Shown here one piece after another: positions 53,351 to 62,656 of a DNA stretch of 64,000 nt. The position numbers and the translations under genes are program-made. The notes beneath the pieces were generated by a model. The model was not told the origin of the DNA, searched no databases, and saw only the letters and a program-made list of their open reading frames with translations. How positions within the stretch are numbered: position 1 is the stretch's first letter; every line of letters starts with the position of its first letter. The DNA is taken from assembly GCA_016869535.1 (NCBI GenBank), contig VGDX01000008.1, forward strand, positions 60,750 to 124,749, given 5' to 3'. The DNA comes from Alphaproteobacteria bacterium. GTDB lineage: Bacteria; Pseudomonadota; Alphaproteobacteria; Rhizobiales; Methyloligellaceae.

Positions 53351-54196
53351 ATGGCCGGCGCCCGCGGCCTAGCGTTGAAGCAGCCGAGCGTCATACCCGG
53401 TTTCGGGTTGGCGCTCGGCTTCACGTTGACCTATCTGTCGCTGATCGTCCTGATCCCGCTTGCGGCACTGATCCTGTACGCCTCGTCGCTGGGGTTCAGT
53501 GGATTTTGGCAGCTTGTCACCGAGCCGCGCACGCTTGCAGCACTGCGCGTAAGCTTCGTCATCTCCTTCATTGCAGCTGTCATCAACGTCATTTTCGGCC
53601 TCATCGTCGCCTGGGTGCTGATCCGCTACCGCTTTCCGGGCCGCCGCTTCCTCGACGCCATTGTCGATCTGCCCTTCGCGCTCCCAACCGCAGTGGCCGG
53701 CATCGCATTGACGGCCATCTATGCTCCGAATGGCTGGATCGGCGGCCTTCTCGATCCTTGGGGCATCAAGGTAGCCTACACACCGCTCGGCATCGGCGTC
53801 GCGCTCGTCTTCATCGGGCTGCCCTTCGTGGTGCGCACCGTCCAGCCTGTGCTCGAGGATTTCGAGCGTGAGGTCGAGGAAGCGGCGGTCTCTCTTGGCG
53901 CTACACGGCGGCAGACGGTTTTCCGCGTCATGCTGCCCGCATTGTTGCCGGCAATACTGACCGGATTCGCTCTGGCGTTCGCGCGCGCGGTCGGCGAGTA
54001 CGGCTCGGTGATCTTCATTGCCGGCAACATTCCCTATGTGTCGGAGATCGCGCCGCTGCTCATCGTCATCAAGCTCGAAGAATTCAACTACGGCGGCGCC
54101 ACGGCAATTGCGGCGGCGATGTTGCTCATCGCCTTCCTGATCATTCTCGTCATCAATCTCATTCAGGCCTGGCAGCGGCGGAGATTTTCACAATGA
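53351..54196 (+). CDS. cysT: Sulfate ABC transporter permease CysT
   Basis: A 281-residue inner-membrane permease with about six membrane segments. The ATPase-contact loop is seen in [25 protein letters not shown], and the family stretch [19 protein letters not shown] is present. It forms the channel with CysW. It starts 24 bases after sbp and its stop overlaps the cysW ATG by 4 bases. Confidence 0.95.
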   Translation: MAGARGLALKQPSVIPGFGLALGFTLTYLSLIVLIPLAALILYASSLGFSGFWQLVTEPRTLAALRVSFVISFIAAVINVIFGLIVAWVLIRYRFPGRRFLDAIVDLPFALPTAVAGIALTAIYAPNGWIGGLLDPWGIKVAYTPLGIGVALVFIGLPFVVRTVQPVLEDFEREVEEAAVSLGATRRQTVFRVMLPALLPAILTGFALAFARAVGEYGSVIFIAGNIPYVSEIAPLLIVIKLEEFNYGGATAIAAAMLLIAFLIILVINLIQAWQRRRFSQ

Positions 54197-55086
54197 GCGA
54201 CCTGTCTCTGCCTCTCGGTCTGGATTTCATCGGTGCCAACGATCGTGCCCGCTCAGTCACCACCGAGCGCCGCCGGGTACGGATCGCGCTCATTGCAATT
54301 GCCGTTATCTTTTTGAGCCTGTTCATCCTGCTTCCGCTGATCTCGGTATTCATCGAGGCGTTTCGGGCCGGGCTGAACACTTACTGGGTGGCGATCACGG
54401 AGCCCGACGCCCTTGCGGCGGTCAGGCTCACCCTGCTCGTCGCCGCGATCGCCGTGCCGGCGAATGTCATCTTCGGCATTGCCGCCTCCTGGGCCATCGC
54501 CAAGTTCGAATTTCCGGGCAAGAGTTTCCTCAATACACTTATTGACCTGCCCTTCTCGGTCTCGCCCGTTATCTCGGGTCTGGTTTTCGTGCTCCTGTTC
54601 GGGCTGCAAGGCTATTTCGGCCATTGGCTCCGCGATCACGACATCCAGATCATCTTTGCGGTGCCCGGCATTGTGCTCGCCACCATCTTCGTCACCTTTC
54701 CGTTCGTTGCCCGCGAGCTCGTGCCGCTGATGCAGGAGCAAGGCACGCAGGACGAGGAAGCCGCTCTATCTCTCGGCGCTTCCGGTTTCCAGACTTTCTG
54801 GCGTATCACTCTCCCCAATGTGAAATGGGCCCTGCTTTACGGCGTGATCCTCTGCAACGCGCGCGCCATGGGCGAGTTCGGCGCCGTCTCCGTTGTGTCA
54901 GGTCATATCAGAGGCAAGACCAACACAATGCCGCTGCACGTCGAGGTCCTCTACAACGACTACAACTCCGCCGCGGCTTTCGCCGTCGCATCGCTGCTTG
55001 CCCTGCTCGCGCTCGTAACCCTCGCCGTCAAGATCGCGCTGGAGTGGCGTTATGCCGACCAGATCGCCGGCTCAAATCGCCACTAG
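54193..55086 (+). CDS. cysW: Sulfate ABC transporter permease CysW
   Basis: A 297-residue permease, the partner of CysT. It has about six membrane segments and the contact loop [45 protein letters not shown] and [22 protein letters not shown] are typical of CysW. The overlap with cysT (ATGA) suggests balanced production of the two subunits. Confidence 0.95.
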   Translation: MSDLSLPLGLDFIGANDRARSVTTERRRVRIALIAIAVIFLSLFILLPLISVFIEAFRAGLNTYWVAITEPDALAAVRLTLLVAAIAVPANVIFGIAASWAIAKFEFPGKSFLNTLIDLPFSVSPVISGLVFVLLFGLQGYFGHWLRDHDIQIIFAVPGIVLATIFVTFPFVARELVPLMQEQGTQDEEAALSLGASGFQTFWRITLPNVKWALLYGVILCNARAMGEFGAVSVVSGHIRGKTNTMPLHVEVLYNDYNSAAAFAVASLLALLALVTLAVKIALEWRYADQIAGSNRH

Positions 55087-55095
55087 GAGAACACC

Positions 55096-56208
55096 ATGGA
55101 CGCTTTGGTAGGAAATGAGGCGAACCGCCTGGCCCCTAGCACGTTGGCGTCCAAGGGGGGCTGGGAAAAGCCCATGCAGGTCACTGTAGAAGATGTCGTG
55201 CGAACCTTCGGCATCACGCCCGCTTTGCATGGGGTCTCGCTCGACATTCATCCTGGCGAGCTCGTGGCATTACTCGGTCCGTCAGGGTCGGGAAAGACGA
55301 CCCTGCTCAGGATCCTTGCCGGCCTCGACTTTCCCACTGCGGGGCGCGTTCTGTTCGATGGCGAGGATGCGCTGAAATTCACCGTGCAAGAACGCAATGT
55401 CGGACTGGTTTTTCAGAACTACGCGCTCTTCCGTCACATGAGGGTGCTTGAGAATATCGGGTTCGGATTGCGCGTTAGGCCGCGCTCGCGACGGCCGAAC
55501 CGCAACGATATCAGGCATCGCGTGCTCGAATTGCTCGACCTCGTACAGCTCTCAGGTCTCGAGAAGCGCTATCCGGCGCAGCTCTCGGGCGGTCAGCGGC
55601 AACGCGTGGCTTTCGCACGGGCGCTTGCCATCGAGCCGCGCCTGCTTCTGCTCGATGAACCCTTCGGAGCGCTGGATGCCATGGTGCGTCGCGACCTGCG
55701 CCGCTGGCTTCGCGAGATTCACGACAAGACCGGACACACCACCGTTTTCGTCACCCATGACCAGGAAGAGGCGCTCGAGCTTGCCGACCGCGTGGTGGTA
55801 ATGAGTCAGGGCCGTATCAAACAGGTCGGTACACCCGACGAAGTCTACGACCGGCCGAATTCGCCCTTCGTGTTCTCCTTCATTGGGGAATCGAGTGCGC
55901 TGCCGGTCGACGTCGAGAAGGGCAAGATCTTGCTAGACGGTCGCCCGCTCAATCTCGTTGCCAAGGATATTCCATCCGGTCCGGCCGAACTTTATTTCCG
56001 TCCTCACGATCTCGAGGTCGAGGACAACTTACTCGGTGGCATTCAAGGCACCGTGTCGGCGCAGCGCCGTCACGGCGGCTCTCGCCGCGTCGAGCTCGAG
56101 GTCGATGAGCAGCGCCATCGAATCGAAATCGATCTGCCGGCGGACTTCGAGCCCAATCTCGGGGACAGGATTAGCGTGCTCCCGCGCCGCTGGAAGCTTT
56201 ACCGCTAG
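55096..56208 (+). CDS. cysA: Sulfate ABC transporter ATP-binding protein CysA
   Basis: A 370-residue ATPase that powers sulfate import. Walker A GPSGSGKTT, Q-loop LVFQNYALFRHM, signature LSGGQRQRVAFARAL, Walker B LLLLDEPFGALD and the switch histidine in VFVTHDQEE are all intact. The C-terminal about 130 residues form a TOBE-like regulatory domain (YFRPHDLEV). The start at 55096 follows AGGAGA and adds about 26 residues before the usual family start at 55174; the ribosome-binding site favours the longer form. Confidence 0.94.
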   Translation: MDALVGNEANRLAPSTLASKGGWEKPMQVTVEDVVRTFGITPALHGVSLDIHPGELVALLGPSGSGKTTLLRILAGLDFPTAGRVLFDGEDALKFTVQERNVGLVFQNYALFRHMRVLENIGFGLRVRPRSRRPNRNDIRHRVLELLDLVQLSGLEKRYPAQLSGGQRQRVAFARALAIEPRLLLLDEPFGALDAMVRRDLRRWLREIHDKTGHTTVFVTHDQEEALELADRVVVMSQGRIKQVGTPDEVYDRPNSPFVFSFIGESSALPVDVEKGKILLDGRPLNLVAKDIPSGPAELYFRPHDLEVEDNLLGGIQGTVSAQRRHGGSRRVELEVDEQRHRIEIDLPADFEPNLGDRISVLPRRWKLYR

Positions 56209-56429
56209 CTTCACGGCAACGTCCTCAGGTCACTACACGCCGCGACTTCTGAGCGACGCTACCTTCTGCGTCTCCATGAAATCCGCCTGAAATGCCGCGG
56301 TTCCACGACTGCCGTTAGCGGATTGTTAACCATAATCTAATCCTACTTCTGTGGGGGTAAAGCCAGAGGAGAATGGCTTTCTATAAAGGCCCCAAACTAT
56401 GGAAATAAAGGGACTTGATAATGTATATA

Positions 56430-56444
56430 TACTAGGTAGAGTTT
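56430..56444 (+). promoter_or_regulatory. Upstream element of the porin gene, shared with the sulfate operon
   Basis: TACTAGGTAGAGTTT matches the block before the sulfate-binding-protein gene (52259-52273) at 13 of 15 positions. It sits in an AT-rich part of a 279-base intergenic region otherwise without recognisable genes. Confidence 0.45.
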
Positions 56445-56487
56445 ATTGACATTAAGTGCTTAGGGCACACAAGCAATGGAGAGCGTC

Positions 56488-57897
56488 ATGATCGGGGGGT
56501 TCGGGGACAGGAGCCGATATTTATTAGCAGGGACAAGTGTTCTCGCCATTTTAGCAATGGGCACTCCAGCGGAGGCACAAGATAATCAGGCGATACAAGC
56601 CCAAATCAAGGCGTTGCAAGCGCAGATAAACAGCCTGCAAAAGCAGGTCGAACAAGCCAATGCAGCCGCGGCTGCATCACAAAAAGCCAGCAACGAAGAT
56701 CTCGACCTAAAGGTCAGGTGGCGCGGCGCGCCGGAATTCTCCAGTGCCGATGGGAAGTTCAAGATGAAGGTGCGCGGCCGCGTGCAGACAGACTACAACG
56801 CCATCGATCAGGATGAGGCCATCACCGGCGAGCCCAACGTTAGCGCCGCCACCATCAGGCGGGCGCGCCTTGGCATCGAAGGTGTCGTCTGGGGCGATGT
56901 GAAATATATCGTCGAGGTCGATTTCGCCAACGATACCGCTTCGCTCAGAGATGCTTATTTGGAATATACCGGCTTGTTCGAAGATTTCGGCCTGCGTTTC
57001 GGCAACTTCAAGACATTCAACGGACTCGAACATCTGGAAAGCGCGAACTACCTGACCTTCCTCGAACGCGCCGCCTTCCAAGAGGCTTGGACGCTTGATC
57101 GCCAGATCGGCGCCGGCGCGATCTACGCAAAGGATCATTACACTCTGTCGGCCGGATTTTTTGGGCCTCGAGTAGCCGAACAGGAAAGCTGGCTGCAAGA
57201 CGTCAAGACCGGCTCGGCACGGTTAACGCTCGCGCCGATTAACCAGGAAGGCAAAGTGTTTCACGCCGGCGCAAGCTGGCGCACGCGCGAAGGCGCACAG
57301 GATCTACGCGGCGATCCTATCCCGCAAAACGATCAGTTCTTCCGATACCGTGCCCGGGGGGCCGATCTGCGTCTTGCCGATCGCTTCGTTTCCACACCGG
57401 CAATCTTCGACAAGGACACCTTCTGGGGCCTGGAAGGTCTCGTGATCTGGAAGTCCTTCTCGGTGCAAAGCGAGTACACGCAATTGAGCGCGGATTCGTC
57501 GCCGATCTTCGGAGTCAATCCCGATCCGACCTATAACGGCTGGTATGTCGAGGCGAACTGGTTCCTGACAGGCGAATCGCAAACCTATCAGCGGGGCGTG
57601 ATCGGCCGGCCGATGGTCAAGAATCCGGTTTTCAGTGGCGGCTGGGGCGCCTGGCAACTCGGCGGGAGATACGACGTACTCGACCTGACCGACAAAGCTA
57701 TCAACATCGCCGGCTGCACTTTGTGCGGCGAGCAGAAGACCTGGCTGATCGCTCTTAACTGGTGGCTCAACAACCACATGCGCTTCCAATTCCAATACAG
57801 CGAATCCGATATCGACGGTGGCTTCCTGAACGGTGCCAATCTCGATAACGGGGCAACGATCAAAGGTTTTGGCGCACGCGCCCAAGTCGACTGGTAA
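56488..57897 (+). CDS. OprP/OprO-type porin
   Basis: A 469-residue outer-membrane porin of the phosphate-selective porin (OprO/OprP) family. Signal peptide to about residue 31 (ending TPAEAQ), then a short coiled coil rich in Gln and Ala (about 34-60) that would trimerise in the periplasm, then the 16-strand barrel with KMKVRGRVQTDYNAIDQDE, RRARLGIEGVVWGDVKYIVEVDFA and a final GFGARAQVDW. GGAGAG lies just before the ATG at 56488; the ATG at 56476 is possible. It follows cysA on the same strand, so an anion such as sulfate is a plausible substrate. Confidence 0.9.
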   Translation: MIGGFGDRSRYLLAGTSVLAILAMGTPAEAQDNQAIQAQIKALQAQINSLQKQVEQANAAAAASQKASNEDLDLKVRWRGAPEFSSADGKFKMKVRGRVQTDYNAIDQDEAITGEPNVSAATIRRARLGIEGVVWGDVKYIVEVDFANDTASLRDAYLEYTGLFEDFGLRFGNFKTFNGLEHLESANYLTFLERAAFQEAWTLDRQIGAGAIYAKDHYTLSAGFFGPRVAEQESWLQDVKTGSARLTLAPINQEGKVFHAGASWRTREGAQDLRGDPIPQNDQFFRYRARGADLRLADRFVSTPAIFDKDTFWGLEGLVIWKSFSVQSEYTQLSADSSPIFGVNPDPTYNGWYVEANWFLTGESQTYQRGVIGRPMVKNPVFSGGWGAWQLGGRYDVLDLTDKAINIAGCTLCGEQKTWLIALNWWLNNHMRFQFQYSESDIDGGFLNGANLDNGATIKGFGARAQVDW

Positions 57898-57916
57898 GTT
57901 CAAGCATCTTGAGACG

Positions 57917-58759
57917 TCAGTCGTCGAAATCCATCTTGATCTCGGTCAGCGTTACCGAGCCCTGCCCCCAAGCCGTCGGCACAAAGATCTGGTAGGGCAT
58001 ATAAAGCGACGTGCGCGGCAAAGGCACGAGCGAGACTTCGATCTCGTCCGTCTCCGACATGAACTTTACGCCAGGATGGTCCGGCTTGTAGCCGCCGAGC
58101 GGCTTGTACTTCACCTGACAAATCGCAACGGGCCCGGAAAGGCCGGCCGGCCCTTTGCTCCCATCGAGCCTGTCCGCGCGCTTGGGGGTCAGCACGATGT
58201 CGAAGCGCTGCCTTCCGTCGTACACCGGGATGGTCTGATTGCACACCTTGAGGTCGCCACGAGGCCCGTCGTAGCGGGCATATAAGAAGGTGGCAGTCAG
58301 CGGATCGAGTGCCTCCTCGAGCTGCTTTCTGGTGACGGGCACGCGATTGCGCGGGTTCTGCCGCTTGGGCGGCGTTATCGTGGCTTTGATAGTCCCGCCC
58401 TTGAAACGCATCAACCGCCGCTCTTTCTTGTCGCCGCCTTCATAATCCAGAGTGAAGAGTGACGGTTTAGGGCCGAGGCTGGTCAGCTTACCCGCACTCG
58501 TGGTGACGCCCGAGGCGCGATAGACCAGACCAGCGAGCACGGAAAATTTTCCCTTGGCCTGCATTGCATAGGCGGAATCCTTGACTGTCGCGTTCACGGT
58601 GAACTCCCCGAGATTCATGCCGGCCCAGTCGACACGATAGGTCGCCTCGATCCGCGCTTTTGCCTGATTCTCCTCGCCCGAGACCTCGTCTCGGACCGAT
58701 GCCAAGAGGAGAAACGCAAGGCCAGTCAAGACGATCAGTCCGTATCGGCTCACAGGCAT
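57917..58759 (-). CDS. DUF3108 domain protein, exported
   Basis: A 280-residue protein with a signal peptide or anchor (GLIVLTGLAFLLLASV) and a DUF3108-type domain: ATYRVDWAGMNLGEFTVNATVKDSAYAMQ near the N-terminus, LDYEGGDKKERRLMRF, and a C-terminal stretch on substrate-like beta strands. DUF3108 proteins are periplasmic and uncharacterised. The ATG at 58759 gives the best leader; the frame is open to 58834. It is convergent with the porin gene, 19 bases apart. Confidence 0.8.
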   Translation of the reverse strand: MPVSRYGLIVLTGLAFLLLASVRDEVSGEENQAKARIEATYRVDWAGMNLGEFTVNATVKDSAYAMQAKGKFSVLAGLVYRASGVTTSAGKLTSLGPKPSLFTLDYEGGDKKERRLMRFKGGTIKATITPPKRQNPRNRVPVTRKQLEEALDPLTATFLYARYDGPRGDLKVCNQTIPVYDGRQRFDIVLTPKRADRLDGSKGPAGLSGPVAICQVKYKPLGGYKPDHPGVKFMSETDEIEVSLVPLPRTSLYMPYQIFVPTAWGQGSVTLTEIKMDFDD

Positions 58760-59089
58760 TTTCAGGACCTTCCGCAGCGGAAACCAGATTGGCCGATTAT
58801 TGATTAAGTCGGCGGTCAAATTGTGAAGCATCACGGCCAGTCGCCAAGGCTGAAAATCAAAGGGAAACTTACCCGGATCAGCAACTTAGCGGCCGACATC
58901 ATATTCCCTCTTCACACCATCAACCTCGCTTCTTGCAGATGCCTCTCGCTGGCTTGGGTAGCGGACTGTTGCAGCAAAAGCTCAGGAGGCCATGACAATC
59001 GCCCCGAGGGCTCCCCCTTTCTTGCCTTCGCACAGGCCCCGGCATTATGGTTAACGCCTAGCACCCGTAGCGTATCCCAGTCTGAGTAA
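58760..59089. other. Intergenic region between divergent genes, no gene seen
   Basis: These 330 bases separate the DUF3108 gene (minus) from the transpeptidase fusion gene (plus). I see no convincing coding frame, strong hairpin or ribosome-binding site. Promoters for both genes must lie here, but no clear -35/-10 pair stands out. Confidence 0.5.
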
Positions 59090-61687
59090 ATGGCCCATCA
59101 GCCACATCGGCGCCTTTCGGCGGAAGGGGCTTCGTTTCGTTCAAAGCTCGATCACATCGAGTCATCGGTGGGTAGGGGCGCGCGTCCACGCAACCATATC
59201 GACATTTTCCGCCGCGGGCCTGCAGCCTGGAATAGCTGGCGGAATAAAGCCCGATCGGTCATTCCTGATCTATGCGGTCTAAAGCTTGACCCTGGTGAAC
59301 GCCAGATGGACGTCAAGCACGGTGGCCCTATCAACCTGAACTCGACCCTGTTGCGCGAAGCTGATTTGCGCTCGGCACGCCTTCCCGCCGCCGATCTCGA
59401 TCGAGCCGATCTCAGAGGTGCCGATCTCAGTCACGGGCACTTGAATCAATCCAATCTCTGTCACGCCGATTTGCGCGCGGCACGACTCGATCATGCCGAC
59501 CTGACCGGCGTTGAGCTGAAGAGGGCCGATCTTCGCGGCGCTCGCCTCCGCTCGGTGAATCTGACGGATGCCGATCTTAGGGGAGCCAATCTTTCCGGCG
59601 CCGATCTGATCCATGCACGGCTCAACGGCGCCAATCTTGCCGGTGCAAACCTAAGCCAAGCCAAGCTCGATCACACGGACTTCGCCACAGCAAAGCTTAA
59701 GGGAGCCAACCTTGCCGGTGCGAGCCTGTATCACGCCAAGAACCTCACGCGTGTTCAGCTCGAGGAAACAAAGCTGGACGAGTGCACGCTCCTGCCGTCA
59801 CGCCTCTCAGGGACAGACACGGGGTCCCCGACGGATGCAAGCGCAAACAAGCCAAGACCCAGGCTAAACGCGTCATCCCATGCCGCTTCTCCGGCAGCGA
59901 TGCCGCGACCTGCATCTCTTCGGTTCCCGTGGAAACTGAACCGGCGCGTATCATGGGTAGTGATGGCGGTCCTGTGGACATTCGTCATCATCGGCGTGGC
60001 CATGAAGCAAAGCAGTGTGGCTGTGGCCTTGCTGCCGCCCGCAGCACCCGTTGTGCCGGAACTCAGTCTGGCGACCGCGGCAGGTCCAATGGTTGTCCCT
60101 GCGGGACGGGTTTTCATAAATCGTTTGAGGGAGCAACCTACCCACGACATGGAGTCTGCCGTAAAGCCGCCACGGGTTTTGGCAGCGCTAAGTGATCCGC
60201 GGCTGGCGACACGTTCCACGCCTGCTGTTATCGACGAACCGACCGGCAAATCGCCGTCGATCGGCATGGTCTTGCGCGCCAATCCCTTGCCACAGATCGG
60301 ACCAGACTCTGCCGTTGAGGATATCAAGCCTGATATTTTGCCGGCCATTCGGGAGGAAACGCGCAACCTGCGTGTTGCCTCGCTGAAGCAAACAAGACTG
60401 CGCCCGGTCGTCACCCAGGCCGCGACCGTTCGCCTTCCCGATGCCCCCGAGGATACTGTCCTTACCGAAGGAGCAACTGGTGGTCCGCTGACCCTCCTTG
60501 TCTCGCTTCGACATCAGAGGCTCGACGTCTATCGCGGCGACCGGCTTGTCGAGACATCGGAGATCTCTTCCGGCATGAAGGACCATGAGACCATGGCCGG
60601 GGTATTCAGTATCTTGGACAAGCGCCGATATCATCACTCGAACATGTACAGCAATGCGCCGATGCCTTGGATGCACCGTCTAACGCGTTCGGGGACAGCT
60701 TTGCATGGCGGCGTTGTGCCCGGTTATCCGGCATCGCATGGCTGTATCAGGCTGCCGTTCTCATTCGCGACCAAGCTCTTTCATATGACGGAAGTCGGCA
60801 TGAATGTCATCGTGGCCGACGACCAGATTGTTCCAACGAAAATAGCGCATCGGAATCTTCCGCAGCCTGCCTCCGTCTTCGCAAATGTTTCTAAGCCGCA
60901 AGCTTCGTTGGAACCCGGGGATGAATCCGTCCTGACCGATGCGAGCAGCACGCCGCCGCTGCGCATCCTAGTGACCCGGCGTACATTGCGGGATCGGCTC
61001 ATCAGTCTGCAACGCACGCTTTCAGAATTGGGTTATCTCGCCCCGCAAAACTTCACCGGCAAAATCGGCAGGCAGTCGACCGCCGCCATCAAGGCGTTCC
61101 AGAAGGCGAACGATATGCCGGTAACGGGAAAAGTCAGCAAGGAACTGGCTACAGCGATCTACAAGGCCGCAGGCAAAGACGAGCCGCCGGCGGGCCATCT
61201 CTTCGTGCGCCAGGGCTATAAACGCTTGTTCGACACACCGATCGCCTTCAGCGATCCCGATCGGTCGCTCGGCACCCACGTGTTCACGAGCATGGACCAG
61301 GCTCAAGGTGAGACTGAAATCGTATGGCTCGGCATGAGCCTCGAGGGCGGAAACATGGCAAGTGCACTCGAGCGTCTGCAATTTCCCGACGATTTGCGTC
61401 AGACGCTCGCTTCGGCCCTGACCCCCGGCTCAACCTTGATCATCGGCGACCTCAGCCTCGATACACCTATCTTGCCAGAGGGCGATGATTTTATCGTGCT
61501 GACCAAGGACGTGCCGGAAGTTCCGGTTGCGGCCGCAACCTCGGGCGCGACCAAACCAACCGCAAGGAAACCGACGGTCTATCGGCACGCCAAGCAGCCC
61601 TCACGCCGGGTCACCCGCGAGGCCAGGCGGGTTTTCAATCCGGGATCAAGAAATAACTACCCACGTGGCCTATTCTCACGTTGGTAG
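59090..61687 (+). CDS. Pentapeptide-repeat / transmembrane / L,D-transpeptidase fusion protein
   Basis: An 865-residue fusion. Residues 81-230 are about 30 pentapeptide repeats (A-D/N-L-x-x), which fold as a right-handed quadrilateral beta-helix. A basic stretch (WKLNRR) and one membrane segment (about 286-304) follow, so the repeats should be cytoplasmic. Residues 465-580 are a YkuD L,D-transpeptidase domain with HGG at 540 and catalytic Cys552 in SHGCIRLP, and residues 637-692 a peptidoglycan-binding domain. The C-terminal 170 residues are unassigned. The enzyme part would make 3-3 cross-links or attach proteins to peptidoglycan. The start at 59090 is uncertain; an ATG at 59306 begins nearer the repeats. 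Confidence 0.87.
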   Translation: MAHQPHRRLSAEGASFRSKLDHIESSVGRGARPRNHIDIFRRGPAAWNSWRNKARSVIPDLCGLKLDPGERQMDVKHGGPINLNSTLLREADLRSARLPAADLDRADLRGADLSHGHLNQSNLCHADLRAARLDHADLTGVELKRADLRGARLRSVNLTDADLRGANLSGADLIHARLNGANLAGANLSQAKLDHTDFATAKLKGANLAGASLYHAKNLTRVQLEETKLDECTLLPSRLSGTDTGSPTDASANKPRPRLNASSHAASPAAMPRPASLRFPWKLNRRVSWVVMAVLWTFVIIGVAMKQSSVAVALLPPAAPVVPELSLATAAGPMVVPAGRVFINRLREQPTHDMESAVKPPRVLAALSDPRLATRSTPAVIDEPTGKSPSIGMVLRANPLPQIGPDSAVEDIKPDILPAIREETRNLRVASLKQTRLRPVVTQAATVRLPDAPEDTVLTEGATGGPLTLLVSLRHQRLDVYRGDRLVETSEISSGMKDHETMAGVFSILDKRRYHHSNMYSNAPMPWMHRLTRSGTALHGGVVPGYPASHGCIRLPFSFATKLFHMTEVGMNVIVADDQIVPTKIAHRNLPQPASVFANVSKPQASLEPGDESVLTDASSTPPLRILVTRRTLRDRLISLQRTLSELGYLAPQNFTGKIGRQSTAAIKAFQKANDMPVTGKVSKELATAIYKAAGKDEPPAGHLFVRQGYKRLFDTPIAFSDPDRSLGTHVFTSMDQAQGETEIVWLGMSLEGGNMASALERLQFPDDLRQTLASALTPGSTLIIGDLSLDTPILPEGDDFIVLTKDVPEVPVAAATSGATKPTARKPTVYRHAKQPSRRVTREARRVFNPGSRNNYPRGLFSRW

Positions 61688-62313
61688 ACAGAGCGATCCG
61701 GGCCAACAGCGGGGCAGATTTGTCAAAGTCGACCAAGGCAGCTGCCTTCGTTTCCAAAAGCCGGCTCGATGCACTGACCGATGGCGTTTTCGCCTTCGCG
61801 ATGACGTTGCTGGTCGTCAATATCGAACTGCCGGGCGGATTTAACAGCAATCAGGAGTTCCTCGCAGGGCTGGCGGATCTCGCCGACACATTCATCGCCT
61901 ATATCATCACCTTCTTCGTCCTCGTCAGCTTCTGGTTCGGGCGCGCACGGGCAGACGAAGAACCGAAAATGGCCAGCGCCGCGTATGCGTGGGCCGTGCT
62001 TATTCAGCTTCTGTCGATCACCTTCCTGCCGTTTTCGATGCTCGCGGTCAGCCGCTACGACTTCCCCGCGGCCATCTGGATCTACGGCATCAACATGATC
62101 CTATTATCCCTGTCGGCTATCGCCATCGGCCTGATTGCCGAACGAGATACCGGTCGCGCCAAAGTACCAAGCGCACGCGTGGAACACTCGATCCTGATCG
62201 CTTCGGCGATCCTTTCCATGATCGCGAGCCTGTTCGCCCCCGAATACGCGATGCTTCTGTATCTCCTCAATTTTGCCTCTCCACTGGCGGCACGCGCCGT
62301 CTATCAACAGTAG
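61681..62313 (+). CDS. TMEM175/DUF1211-like membrane protein, possible potassium channel
   Basis: A 210-residue inner-membrane protein with about six hydrophobic segments. SRLDALTDGVFAFAMTLLVVNIELP matches the conserved first helix of TMEM175 channels, where R-x3-(F/L)-(S/T)-D-G is the family mark. FWFGRARADEEPK and ITFLPFSMLAV also fit. Bacterial TMEM175 proteins conduct K+. The start is a TTG at 61681, overlapping the preceding gene by 7 bases; another TTG at 61720 is possible and neither has a good ribosome-binding site. Confidence 0.82.
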   Translation: MVDRAIRANSGADLSKSTKAAAFVSKSRLDALTDGVFAFAMTLLVVNIELPGGFNSNQEFLAGLADLADTFIAYIITFFVLVSFWFGRARADEEPKMASAAYAWAVLIQLLSITFLPFSMLAVSRYDFPAAIWIYGINMILLSLSAIAIGLIAERDTGRAKVPSARVEHSILIASAILSMIASLFAPEYAMLLYLLNFASPLAARAVYQQ

Positions 62314-62364
62314 CCGACGAGCCGGACCCTGCAACGAGAAAGTAGGATATCTCGGCCTCGAAAA

Positions 62365-62399
62365 AAGACCGTCGGGCCAAAGGTCAACCCGACGGTCTT
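62365..62399 (-). terminator. Terminator of the small secreted protein gene
   Basis: AAGACCGTCGGG (62365-62376) pairs perfectly with CCCGACGGTCTT (62388-62399) as a 12-bp stem. On the minus strand it is followed by TTTT (complement of the A-run at 62361-62364), so it ends the transcript of the gene at 62420-62656. Confidence 0.82.
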
Positions 62400-62419
62400 G
62401 TAAGGATGAATTTATCGCA

Positions 62420-62656
62420 TCATTCCACGATGCCCTCGCACTTTTCTTCGGCGTGGTCATCCACCACCTGCCTAGCGGCATCGAAAGAATCGTAACCGCT
62501 CTCTGTACCAAGCGCGGTCTTGCCATGGCTGATCGCGCCCTTGATCACGGAGCAATTGCCAACCGTGTCGATGACCGCGAAATACGGGGACTTCGCAAGT
62601 GCAGGAGATGCCAAGGCTGCCAGCATGAGGCCAGTTAATGCGTAGACTTTGATCAT
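62420..62656 (-). CDS. Small secreted protein of unknown function
   Basis: A 78-residue protein with signal peptide 1-21 (ending SPALA) and a short mature part with two cysteines (NCSVI and KCEGI), likely disulfide-bonded. The middle GTESGYDSFDAARQVVDDHAEEKC is acidic. AGGAG lies 8 bases before the ATG at 62656, which decides the start over the in-frame GTG at 62665. I recognise no named family. It has its own strong terminator. Confidence 0.75.
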   Translation of the reverse strand: MIKVYALTGLMLAALASPALAKSPYFAVIDTVGNCSVIKGAISHGKTALGTESGYDSFDAARQVVDDHAEEKCEGIVE

